DNA from: Methylophilaceae bacterium UBA7525
Lineage (GTDB): Bacteria; Pseudomonadota; Gammaproteobacteria; Burkholderiales; Methylophilaceae
Length of the DNA: 8,667 nucleotides
Direction: 5' to 3'
NCBI GenBank assembly: GCA_002479405.1
Contig: DLMX01000121.1
Location: 1 to 8,667, forward strand
Shown here one piece after another: positions 1-6,289 of this stretch (its first letter is position 1; each line of letters begins with the position of its first letter). The position numbers and the translations under genes were made by a program. The notes under the pieces are model-generated. The model did no database searches, was not told where the DNA came from, and was given only the letters and a program-made list of their open reading frames with translations.

Positions 1-732
1 GCCGGCACCGGCGGCGACGAATCGGCGCTGTTCGCCGCCGACCTGTTCCGCATGTATTCACGCTACGCCGAACGCCAGCGCTGGAAAGTGGAAATCGTCT
101 CCGCCAATGAATCCGAACTGGGCGGCTACAAGGAAATCATTGCCAAGATCATCGGTCACGGCGCCTACTCAAAACTCAAGTTCGAATCCGGCGGCCACCG
201 CGTACAGCGCGTGCCTGAGACCGAGACGCAGGGGCGCATCCACACTTCGGCCTGTACTGTGGCGATTCTGCCGGAAGCCGACGAGGTCAGCGACGTCACC
301 ATCAACCCGGCCGACATCCGCATCGACACTTATCGTGCCTCTGGCGCAGGGGGGCAGCATATCAACAAGACCGATTCCGCCGTTCGCATCACTCACCTGC
401 CCACCGGCATCGTCGTCGAATGCCAGGACGACCGTAGCCAGCACAAGAACAAAGCGCAAGCCATGAGCGTGCTGGCCGCGCGCATCAAGGCGGCACAGGT
501 CGACGAGCAGCAGTCAAAAATTGCCAGCGAACGCAAATCGCTGATCGGTTCTGGCGACCGCTCCGAACGCATCCGCACCTACAACTACCCGCAGGGCCGC
601 ATCACCGACCACCGCATCAACCTGACGCTGTACAAGATCGATGCCATCACCCAAGGTGACATGGACGAGTTGATCAACGCCCTTTCTGCAGAACATCAGG
701 CCGACCTGCTGGCATCGCTCGGCGAAGAATGA
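1..732 (+). CDS. prfA: Peptide chain release factor 1, 3' part (5' end outside window)
   Basis: RF1 recognises UAA and UAG stop codons in the ribosomal A site and triggers hydrolysis of peptidyl-tRNA. The reading frame is open from base 1, so the gene enters from the left; 243 residues are visible. The family is usually about 360 residues, so roughly the first 115-120 are missing. The visible part starts in the AGTGGDES segment and contains the anticodon-like PxT tripeptide as PET (in VQRVPETETQGR, about base 210). It also has the universal GGQ catalytic loop in SGAGGQHINKTDSA, with GGQ at bases 349-357, and the C-terminal segments SQHKNKA and GSGDRSERIRTYNYPQGR. The PxT signature makes it RF1 rather than RF2. 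The stop codon overlaps the prmC start as ATGA, so the two are translationally coupled. Identification is very secure. Confidence 0.97.
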   Translation, partial: AGTGGDESALFAADLFRMYSRYAERQRWKVEIVSANESELGGYKEIIAKIIGHGAYSKLKFESGGHRVQRVPETETQGRIHTSACTVAILPEADEVSDVTINPADIRIDTYRASGAGGQHINKTDSAVRITHLPTGIVVECQDDRSQHKNKAQAMSVLAARIKAAQVDEQQSKIASERKSLIGSGDRSERIRTYNYPQGRITDHRINLTLYKIDAITQGDMDELINALSAEHQADLLASLGEE

Positions 733-1577
733 GCATACGCAGACGGCTGACAGAAGCCCGTCAGCAACTCGAAGTCACACTGAAGCTCGACGGACGTGAA
801 GCTGCCCTGGAAGCGCGCCTGCTGCTGCAGGAAACCCTAAACGTCAGTCACGCCTGGCTGCTGACACATGAAGACGACAAGCTGCCAGACGATGCCGCCA
901 CAACATTTGAGGACAAACTACGACGACGCCTGCACGGCGAACCTGTCGCTTATATTGTGGGCCACCGCGAATTCTATGGGCTTGAACTGATCGTCAGTCC
1001 CGACACCCTGATCCCGAGGCCGGACACGGAAACGCTGGTCGAAGCTGCACTCGGAAGGATTCCGCCACATCAATCCTGCAAAGTGCTGGACCTCGGCACC
1101 GGCACCGGTGCCATTGCGCTCGCCATTGCCAGCCAACGGCCTCACGCCGAACTGACTGCCGTCGATTTCTCGGAAAAAGCCCTGGAAATCGCAACCGGCA
1201 ACGCAAAACAACTGAACATCAGTAATGTGCTGTTTTTACAAAGTGACTGGTTCTCGAATCTGGACGGGGAGACTTTCGACGTCATCGTCAGCAATCCGCC
1301 CTATATCGCAAAAGCCGACCCGCATCTCACGCAGGGCGACTTGCGCTTCGAGCCGCAGAGTGCGTTGGCTTCGGGCGGCGACGGACTGGATGACATCCGG
1401 CGGATTATTGCAAGCGCCGTCGAACACCTCAATCCGGAGGGCTGGCTGCTACTGGAACATGGTCATGATCAGGCTGCAGCTGTAGCTGACCTTCTGCATC
1501 AACAGCACTTCAGCGAAGTCAGCCACAGCCTTGATCTGGCGAATATCGTGCGCGTGACTTCAGGTCGTCGGATGTAG
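729..1577 (+). CDS. prmC: Release factor glutamine N5-methyltransferase PrmC
   Basis: This SAM-dependent enzyme methylates the glutamine of the GGQ motif in release factors 1 and 2, which raises termination efficiency. The protein has 282 residues, normal for the family. An N-terminal helical substrate-binding part (about 1-95, including the conserved EPVAYIVGHREFYG at 71-84) precedes a Rossmann methyltransferase domain. That domain has the SAM-binding loop DLGTGTGAIA (121-130) and the glutamine-binding NPPY signature (189-192). The ATG shares bases with the prfA stop (ATGA), which fixes the start and explains the lack of a separate ribosome binding site. Its substrate is the product of the gene just upstream. 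The last 18 bases overlap the 3' end of the convergent gamma-carbonic anhydrase gene. Confidence 0.96.
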   Translation: MSIRRRLTEARQQLEVTLKLDGREAALEARLLLQETLNVSHAWLLTHEDDKLPDDAATTFEDKLRRRLHGEPVAYIVGHREFYGLELIVSPDTLIPRPDTETLVEAALGRIPPHQSCKVLDLGTGTGAIALAIASQRPHAELTAVDFSEKALEIATGNAKQLNISNVLFLQSDWFSNLDGETFDVIVSNPPYIAKADPHLTQGDLRFEPQSALASGGDGLDDIRRIIASAVEHLNPEGWLLLEHGHDQAAAVADLLHQQHFSEVSHSLDLANIVRVTSGRRM

Positions 1578-2102
1578 ATACTGATTCTTCAACTTGATGT
1601 AATGATTCGCCGAATACAGGAAATGGGCGATTTCAGCTTCAGTCAGCGCCCGCACCTTTTTGGCCGGACTGCCGAGATAGAGAAAACCACTTTCCAGCAC
1701 CTTGCCTTCCGGCACCAGGCTGCCCGCAGCGAGCAATACATTCTTCTGCACAACGACCTTGTCCATGACGATGCTGCCCATGCCGATCAGGCACTCATCC
1801 TCGATGATGCAACCGTGCAGTATCACCTTGTGTCCGATAGTGACGTTATCGCCAATAATCAATGGCGAACCATCCGGGTCCCAGGTCGACTTGTGGCTGA
1901 CATGCAGCACGGAAAGGTCTTGCACATTACTGCCGGCACCGATGCGAATATGATTGACGTCGCCGCGTATCACGACACCAGGCCAGACCGAGGCGTGGTC
2001 ACCCAGCACCACATCGCCGATGACCGAAGCGGTCGCGTGAATGTAAACATCCGCGCCGATTTGCGGAGTGAGGTCCCGGTAAGCTGAGGTATTCGCAATC
2101 AT
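1560..2102 (-). CDS. Gamma-carbonic anhydrase family protein (YrdA/PaaY-like left-handed beta-helix)
   Basis: The 180-residue protein is built of imperfect hexapeptide repeats (for example VIGDVVLGDHASVWPGVVIR, residues 27-46) that should fold as a left-handed beta-helix and form a trimer. Residues matching the zinc site of gamma carbonic anhydrases are visible: His67, His91 and His96, with the 5-residue spacing of the last two conserved. The supporting Arg46/Asp48 pair and Asn59/Gln61 are also present. The loop that carries the proton-shuttle glutamate in the archaeal enzyme Cam seems to be missing. This is common in short bacterial homologues, many of which have weak or unproven carbonic anhydrase activity. 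I therefore assign the family with confidence but not the reaction. The start is 21 bases from the divergent metX start and has no purine-rich ribosome binding site; the 3' end overlaps prmC by 18 bases. Confidence 0.9.
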   Translation of the reverse strand: MIANTSAYRDLTPQIGADVYIHATASVIGDVVLGDHASVWPGVVIRGDVNHIRIGAGSNVQDLSVLHVSHKSTWDPDGSPLIIGDNVTIGHKVILHGCIIEDECLIGMGSIVMDKVVVQKNVLLAAGSLVPEGKVLESGFLYLGSPAKKVRALTEAEIAHFLYSANHYIKLKNQYLHPTT

Positions 2103-2109
2103 AAGCCGT

Positions 2110-2117
2110 AGTATAAT
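2110..2117. promoter_or_regulatory. Symmetric -10 element shared by divergent metX and gamma-CA genes
   Basis: The plus strand reads TATAAT, a perfect -10 consensus, at 2112-2117. The minus strand reads TATACT (5 of 6) at 2115-2110. The two hexamers overlap because AGTATAAT is close to its own reverse complement. Standard spacing places the plus-strand transcription start at about 2124, the A of the metX ATG. The minus-strand start falls at 2103-2102, next to or at the A of the gamma-CA ATG. Neither gene has a Shine-Dalgarno sequence in the 21-base gap, and neither side has a recognisable TTGACA-like -35 box. Leaderless transcription in both directions is an inference from spacing alone. Confidence 0.5.
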
Positions 2118-2123
2118 CCCGCC

Positions 2124-3263
2124 ATGTCTGAAACATCATCTGTTGGCATCGTCACTGCGCAAACCGCCCACTTTTCCGAGCCTCTGAAGCTGAAAAGCGG
2201 CGAGGTGCTGCCGGCCTACGACCTGACTTACGAAACCTACGGCACGCTGAATGCGGATAAATCGAATGCCGTGCTTATCTGCCATGCGCTCTCCGGCAAC
2301 CATCATGTGGCCGGCAAGTACGCCGAAACCGACAAATATCCGGGCTGGTGGGATAACCTGATTGGTCCCGGCCGCCCGCTCGATACCAACCGGTTCTTTG
2401 TCATCGGTCTCAACAATCTGGGCGGCTGTCATGGCAGCAGCGGACCTTCCAGCACCAACCCGGCGACCGGCAAACCCTGGGGAGCAGACTTCCCGGTGGT
2501 CACGGTCGAGGACTGGGTGGAGTCACAGGCCAGACTGGCCGACTACCTGGGCATAGACCAGCTGGCGGCGGTCATCGGCGGCAGTCTGGGCGGAATGCAG
2601 GCATTGCAATGGACCATGAGTTATCCGGATCGCGTGCGCCATGCACTGGTCATTGCCTCCGCACCCAATCTGACAGCGCAGAACATGGCTTTCAACGAAG
2701 TCGCACGTCAGGCCATCATGACCGATCCCGAGTTTTACGACGGCCACTATTACGAACATGGTGCCGTGCCGCGGCGCGGCCTGCGCATAGCCCGCATGCT
2801 TGGCCACATCACTTATCTTTCCGATGACGCGATGGGTGCCAAGTTCGGCCGCAAGCTACGGGATGGCGAGATCAAGTATGGCTTCGGCGTGGAATTCGAA
2901 ATGGAGTCCTATCTGCGCTATCAAGGCGACAAGTTCGCCGGCGAGTTCGATGCCAACACCTATCTGCGCATGACGCGGGCACTGGATTACTTCGACCCGG
3001 CACTGGAATATGGCGGTAATCTTTCTGCCGCACTGGCAAATGTCAAAGCCAGGTTTCTCGTCGTATCCTTCACCAGCGACTGGCGTTTCTCACCGGCCCG
3101 TTCACGCGAGATCATGAAGGCACTGCTGGATAACGAATGCTCCGTCAGCTACGCGGAAGTGACCGCCGCCCACGGCCACGATGCCTTCCTGATGCCGGAT
3201 CCGCACTACCACAATATCCTGCGCAACTATCTGCAGAACATCCGGACTGGGGGCACAGAATGA
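2124..3263 (+). CDS. metX: Homoserine O-acyltransferase MetX (acetyl or succinyl)
   Basis: This alpha/beta-hydrolase-fold enzyme transfers an acyl group from acetyl-CoA or succinyl-CoA to the hydroxyl of L-homoserine, the first committed step of methionine synthesis. At 379 residues it has full family length. The nucleophile elbow GGSLGG (152-157) carries Ser154; Asp319 in FTSDWRF and His352 in HGHDAF complete the catalytic triad. Other family blocks are CHALSGNHHVAG (53-64) and NNLGGCHGSSGPSS (97-110). Older annotations call such proteins acetyltransferases, but betaproteobacterial MetX proteins paired with MetW are reported to use succinyl-CoA, so acyl-donor choice is left open here. The stop overlaps the metW start (ATGA), forming an operon. 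There is no Shine-Dalgarno sequence before the ATG, but a TATAAT lies six bases upstream, suggesting a leaderless message. Confidence 0.95.
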   Translation: MSETSSVGIVTAQTAHFSEPLKLKSGEVLPAYDLTYETYGTLNADKSNAVLICHALSGNHHVAGKYAETDKYPGWWDNLIGPGRPLDTNRFFVIGLNNLGGCHGSSGPSSTNPATGKPWGADFPVVTVEDWVESQARLADYLGIDQLAAVIGGSLGGMQALQWTMSYPDRVRHALVIASAPNLTAQNMAFNEVARQAIMTDPEFYDGHYYEHGAVPRRGLRIARMLGHITYLSDDAMGAKFGRKLRDGEIKYGFGVEFEMESYLRYQGDKFAGEFDANTYLRMTRALDYFDPALEYGGNLSAALANVKARFLVVSFTSDWRFSPARSREIMKALLDNECSVSYAEVTAAHGHDAFLMPDPHYHNILRNYLQNIRTGGTE

Positions 3264-3874
3264 ACGCCACGCACAAATTTGATAAAATCGCAGAATTTCG
3301 TCAAGATTTTGCGATAATAGCAAATTGGCTCAAATTCGGCTGCAAGGCGCTCGACCTCGGTTGCGGTGACGGCGAACTGCTGCATTTTCTACAAGGATCA
3401 ATGGAAGTGCGCGGCTACGGGGTGGAAAAGGACGACGCCAACTGGCTGAGCTGCTTGCAGAACGGCATCAATGTCATCCAGATGGATCTGGAAGCGGGAC
3501 TATCCGGATTTGAGGCGCAGTCGTTCGATGTGGTGATTCTGTCACAGACGCTACAGGCCATGCACAATACCGAGAACATCGTGCAGGAGATGTTGCGCGT
3601 CGGGCGGGAGGCCATCGTCACCTTCCCGAATTTCGGTTACTGGCGCAACCGCCTGCAATTAATGGCCGGGCAGATGCCGGTTTCACGCGACATTCCCTAC
3701 CAGTGGTATGACACGCCAAACGTGCACCTGTGCACGATCAAGGATTTCGACCAGTTCTGCGAAAATCACAATATTCATGTTAAGGAGCGTCTGGTGCTGA
3801 CTTATGGTCAGCGCATCCAGTTCATGCCCAATCTGCGCGGCAGCCTTGCCATGTACCGCCTCGGCCGCAAATAG
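3260..3874 (+). CDS. metW: Methionine biosynthesis protein MetW
   Basis: MetW is a small class-I methyltransferase-like protein that accompanies MetX in proteobacteria and is reported to be needed for MetX activity in several species; no methyl acceptor is established. The 204-residue product shows the SAM-binding block LDLGCGDGELL and the family-typical stretches VRGYGVE, VILSQTLQAMH, EMLRVGREAIVTFPNFGYWRNR, MPVSRDIPYQWYDTPN and HLCTI. Length and motifs are normal. I chose the ATG at 3260 because it overlaps the metX stop (ATGA). The frame is open further upstream, but that part lies inside metX and does not resemble MetW. The first 80 bases are noticeably AT-richer than their surroundings and contain a stem-loop (listed separately). 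The gene ends 13 bases before the convergent membrane-protein gene. Confidence 0.96.
   Translation: MNATHKFDKIAEFRQDFAIIANWLKFGCKALDLGCGDGELLHFLQGSMEVRGYGVEKDDANWLSCLQNGINVIQMDLEAGLSGFEAQSFDVVILSQTLQAMHNTENIVQEMLRVGREAIVTFPNFGYWRNRLQLMAGQMPVSRDIPYQWYDTPNVHLCTIKDFDQFCENHNIHVKERLVLTYGQRIQFMPNLRGSLAMYRLGRK
3287..3315 (+). other. Stem-loop in the 5' coding region of metW
   Basis: Bases 3287-3298 can pair with 3304-3315, giving a 12-bp RNA stem with two G-U pairs and a five-base loop (CGTCA). The outer six pairs (ATCGCA with TGCGAT) are perfect. It starts 27 bases after the metW start codon. No T-run follows, so it is not a standard terminator. It could affect translation of metW or message stability, but may only reflect local AT-rich codon use. 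Its function is unknown. Confidence 0.4.
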
Positions 3875-3887
3875 CCGCGAATTCCTC

Positions 3888-4550
3888 TTAAAATAAGCGA
3901 TAAAGCGCCAGCAGACCGAAACTGACGATCAGCAGTCCGCTCAGCCGCCTGAACCAGAGATTCTGCAGCAGGTGTTTCAGGCGCACCGCCGTCATGCCCA
4001 TCGCCAGCAACGTCGGCAGCGTACCCAAACCGAACGCCAGCATCAGCATGCCGCCCTGCCAGGGGTTGCCACTGGCGACCGCCGCCACCAGCACACTGTA
4101 GACCAGGCCGCAAGGCAACCAACCCCAGAGCACACCGAGCAAGAACGATTGCGGCAGCGTTCTGACCGGCAGCAGGCGCTTTGAATACGGCTGCAAATGC
4201 CGCCAGAGCCTGCCGCCCACGGCTTCCAGCCGCGTCAGAACGCGCCAGATACCGGCCAGATACAACCCGAGCAGCACCAGCATCAAGCTGGCCAATGCAT
4301 ACAAGACCTTTTCAACCGGCAGCACATGTTCGAGAAAGAAACTGGAGGCGCCGACGGCACCAGCGATAATGCCCGCCAACGTATAACTGCCAATGCGGCC
4401 CAGGTTATAAGCCAGCACGAAAGGAAGTTTCGGCTTGCTGCCGGGCAAGGTCATGGTAACGGCACCGACAATGCCGCCGCACATGCCGACGCAATGCCCG
4501 CCGCCCAGCAGCCCGACCAGAAATGCGGCAGTCAGGGAAAACTCAAGCAC
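3888..4550 (-). CDS. Sulfite exporter TauE/SafE family (DsbD_2-like) inner-membrane protein
   Basis: The 220-residue protein is very hydrophobic, with about six likely membrane segments (roughly 4-34, 50-73, 80-102, 135-158, 166-187 and 203-219). Two cysteine motifs stand out: GHCVGMCGG (18-26), inside the first segment, and WGWLPCGLVY (142-151), in the fourth. This pattern matches the DsbD_2/TauE-SafE group, distant relatives of the DsbD/CcdA thiol-disulfide transporters. Homologues often occur near cytochrome oxidase assembly or metal-handling genes, but no such neighbour is present here. The substrate is unknown; sulfite, metal and electron transfer are all unproven. It starts with GTG, and that codon lies within the last eight bases of ampG (GTGCTTGA), so it is probably translated by coupling to ampG. 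It converges on metW with 13 bases between stops. Confidence 0.85.
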   Translation of the reverse strand: MLEFSLTAAFLVGLLGGGHCVGMCGGIVGAVTMTLPGSKPKLPFVLAYNLGRIGSYTLAGIIAGAVGASSFFLEHVLPVEKVLYALASLMLVLLGLYLAGIWRVLTRLEAVGGRLWRHLQPYSKRLLPVRTLPQSFLLGVLWGWLPCGLVYSVLVAAVASGNPWQGGMLMLAFGLGTLPTLLAMGMTAVRLKHLLQNLWFRRLSGLLIVSFGLLALYRLF

Positions 4551-5775
4551 GGCCCATGGCCTCTATGCTTCGACGCATGACAAACAACAACAGCAGACCC
4601 GGCAAGGCAATCAGAAAAGTGAAACCGAAGAAGATGGTCCAGCCTATGGATTCGACCATATAACCGGAAGCCGGCCCGACATAGACCCGTCCGACGGCGG
4701 CCAGCGCCGACAGCAAGGCAAACTGGCTGGCTGTGAAGCGTTTGTCGCACATGCCCATCAACAACGCGACAAACGCCGCAGTGCCCATGCCGCCGGAAAG
4801 GTTCTCGAAACCGACAGCCAGCACCATGACGGCATAATCCTTGCCGATAGCTGCCAACCACATGAAAGTGAGATTGGAAATCGCCTGCAGGATACCGAAC
4901 GCCAGCAGCGATCTGAACAACCCCAGCCGCGCCATCAGCATGCCACCGAAAACTACGCCGACCAAAGTGGCAGCCAGCCCCATGCCCTTGTTGATGGCAC
5001 CGACCTCGGTCGGCGTGAAATCGACCCCGCGGATCAGAAATGCCGTTGTCAGCGAGCCGGCAAAGGCGTCCCCCAGTTTGTACAGCACGATCAACAGCAA
5101 CAGCCCCCAGGCACCATGTCGGGCAAAGAACTCGCGCAAGGGCTCGATGACCGCTTCGGTCAGGGTTTTCGGCGGGATCACTTGCACCTCGGGTTCCGGA
5201 CCGAACAACGTTGCTCCGATTGCTGCGATCATCAGGGCAGCCATCAACCAGTAAGTGTTCTGCCAGCCGATCTGGTCAGACAGAATCAATGCAAGCGCAC
5301 CCGACACCAGCATCGCCACACGATAGCCCAGCACAGACACTGCGGCCCCGATACCGCGTTCCTGCGGCCGCAGCACGTCTGCCCGATAGGCATCGAATAC
5401 CACATCCTGGGAAGCCGATATGAACGCTACCATCAGGGCCAAGGCCGCCAAAGCCCAAGGCATGGTGACGGGATTGAGCGCACCCATGATGGCAATACCC
5501 GCACCCAGCAACATCTGCATGGCGGCTATCCAGCCGCGGCGGCGCCCGAGAAAGGGCGGTACATATCGGTCCATGAAAGGCGCCCAGATAAATTTCCAGG
5601 TATAAGGAATACCGACCAGGGTGAAGATACCGATAGTTGCCAGATCGACTCCGGAAACCGTCATCCATGCCTGCAAAGTGCCGCTGGTCAGCGCCAGCGG
5701 CAACCCGGAAGAAAAGCCAAGCAGACAAACCACAGCCACACGGCGACTACGAAATATTTCCAGATAGGCATTCAT
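4543..5775 (-). CDS. ampG: AmpG-family muropeptide permease (MFS)
   Basis: AmpG imports GlcNAc-anhydro-muramyl peptides released from peptidoglycan into the cytoplasm for recycling, and in some bacteria thereby affects beta-lactamase induction. The product has 410 residues and about twelve hydrophobic membrane segments, as in the shorter AmpG forms (the E. coli protein is longer, with two extra helices). The N-terminus shows the family signature LGFSSGLPLALTSGTLQAWM, followed by WKFIWAPFMDRY and the LGRRRGW loop between the second and third segments. I chose the ATG at 5775 because the family begins close to the segment MNAYLEIFRSRR; an in-frame TTG at 5814 would add 13 atypical residues. A TATAAT at 5828-5823 gives a leader of about 40 bases. 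The 3' end overlaps the next membrane-protein gene by eight bases. Following metXW in convergent orientation is typical of betaproteobacteria. Confidence 0.93.
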   Translation of the reverse strand: MNAYLEIFRSRRVAVVCLLGFSSGLPLALTSGTLQAWMTVSGVDLATIGIFTLVGIPYTWKFIWAPFMDRYVPPFLGRRRGWIAAMQMLLGAGIAIMGALNPVTMPWALAALALMVAFISASQDVVFDAYRADVLRPQERGIGAAVSVLGYRVAMLVSGALALILSDQIGWQNTYWLMAALMIAAIGATLFGPEPEVQVIPPKTLTEAVIEPLREFFARHGAWGLLLLIVLYKLGDAFAGSLTTAFLIRGVDFTPTEVGAINKGMGLAATLVGVVFGGMLMARLGLFRSLLAFGILQAISNLTFMWLAAIGKDYAVMVLAVGFENLSGGMGTAAFVALLMGMCDKRFTASQFALLSALAAVGRVYVGPASGYMVESIGWTIFFGFTFLIALPGLLLLFVMRRSIEAMGRA

Positions 5776-5822
5776 CGAATTGTTCTTAAAATAGTGGAAC
5801 AGGAAAACGGCCAAGCCGCCTG

Positions 5823-5828
5823 ATTATA
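5823..5828 (-). promoter_or_regulatory. Candidate -10 box of ampG
   Basis: The minus strand reads TATAAT, a perfect -10 consensus, 47 bases before the chosen ampG start codon. Transcription would begin at about 5816, giving a leader of about 40 bases. At 17-base spacing the -35 position reads CCGGCA, a poor match, and it lies inside the perfect palindrome at 5843-5856. A promoter that depends on a bound regulator is therefore possible. Confidence 0.5.
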
Positions 5829-5842
5829 AGCGAGGACTCTTC

Positions 5843-5856
5843 ACTTGCCGGCAAGT
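5843..5856. promoter_or_regulatory. Perfect 14-bp palindrome, candidate operator upstream of ampG
   Basis: ACTTGCCGGCAAGT equals its own reverse complement over all 14 bases, with no spacer. It is centred about 33-34 bases upstream of the predicted ampG transcription start, on the -35 region. That is a usual place for a dimeric regulator. Lacking a loop, it would make a poor RNA hairpin. The binding protein is unknown, and one occurrence could be chance. Confidence 0.4.
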
Positions 5857-5990
5857 TGGAACAGTTTAAGGGATGACCACGGCTTTCAAATAATAAAAAT
5901 CACATGGCCGGCATGGAGGAGGATAAAACGGTGGTTTATTTGGAACAACTGAGTTAGATTTACGCACATCGCACTCATCGGACTCCCAGC

Positions 5991-6263
5991 ATGCAGATTA
6001 TCGATATCAAAGCCCTGGATGCCCATAGTTTTGAAGTCCGTGTTGACGGCAAGCACAGCACAACCCACATCGTCACCGTGCGCCCCGAATATGCCGCAAA
6101 ACTGCTGACCGGAGGCACCACAGCGGAAATGCTGGTGAGAAAATCATTCGAGTTCCTGCTCGAGCGCGAATCCAACAGCAGCATCCTGCGTAGTTTCGAT
6201 CTTTCGGTAATCGCCCGCTATTTCCCGGAATACGAACGCGAGATTGCCGACTTGCTAGGATAA
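5991..6263 (+). CDS. Conserved hypothetical protein, 90 residues
   Basis: I do not recognise a named function. The protein is short and soluble, with no signal peptide or membrane segment. It appears to have an N-terminal beta-rich half (about 1-30: MQIIDIKALD, SFEVRVDG, THIVTV) and a helical C-terminal half (35-90). The latter contains the striking block KSFEFLLERESNSSILRSFD followed by RYFPEYEREI, which resembles short hypothetical proteins I recall from other proteobacteria. Codon use matches neighbouring genes, and the opposite strand offers no better gene. The ATG has only a weak GGA eight bases upstream as ribosome binding site. It stands alone between divergent ampG and a convergent M48-like gene 26 bases away, so context gives no clue to its job. 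Confidence 0.75.
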   Translation: MQIIDIKALDAHSFEVRVDGKHSTTHIVTVRPEYAAKLLTGGTTAEMLVRKSFEFLLERESNSSILRSFDLSVIARYFPEYEREIADLLG

Positions 6264-6289
6264 ACAGCTGCTACGCCTGTTCTCCACGG

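Larger units (their letters stand above)
5776..5990. other. Intergenic region between ampG and the small gene at 5991
   Basis: This is the largest gap in the window (215 bases). It holds the ampG -10 box and palindrome on its left side. The middle (5888-5900) is AT-rich, and a second, incomplete symmetry lies around GCCGGC at 5907-5912. I found no strong sigma-70 promoter for the rightward gene, no RNA gene and no terminator. A 17-codon open frame at 5904-5957 has no ribosome binding site and is not called as a gene. Confidence 0.6.

Noticed and set aside
3137..3259. Upstream in-frame extension of metW starting inside metX
   Set aside because: The extra 41 residues are Arg/Pro-rich, are not found in MetW proteins as I know them, and the ATG at 3260 forms the expected ATGA overlap.
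3862..3877. Short inverted repeat CGGC/GCCG at the metW stop as a terminator
   Set aside because: Only four pairs with an eight-base loop and no T-run on either strand.
5776..5814. TTG start for ampG, 13 codons upstream
   Set aside because: The rare start codon would lie about two bases from the predicted transcription start and adds residues not typical of AmpG; the ATG at 5775 fits the family.
4435..5823. Long plus-strand open frame (462 codons) opposite ampG and the TauE/SafE-like gene
   Set aside because: Its translation is rich in Gln, His, Arg and Pro without domain pattern, and it mirrors two well-supported membrane-protein genes on the other strand; it is a shadow frame.
5907..5912. 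Second GCCGGC symmetry as another copy of the ampG palindrome
   Set aside because: Only the six-base core is symmetric; the flanks do not match the 14-bp palindrome at 5843-5856.
5904..5957. 17-codon open frame (MAGMEEDKTV...) in the ampG upstream gap
   Set aside because: There is no ribosome binding site or supporting pattern, and open frames this short are expected by chance.
6263..6282. AACAG/CTGTT hairpin between the 90-residue gene and the M48-like gene
   Set aside because: A five-pair stem with a ten-base loop and no T-run is too weak to call a terminator.
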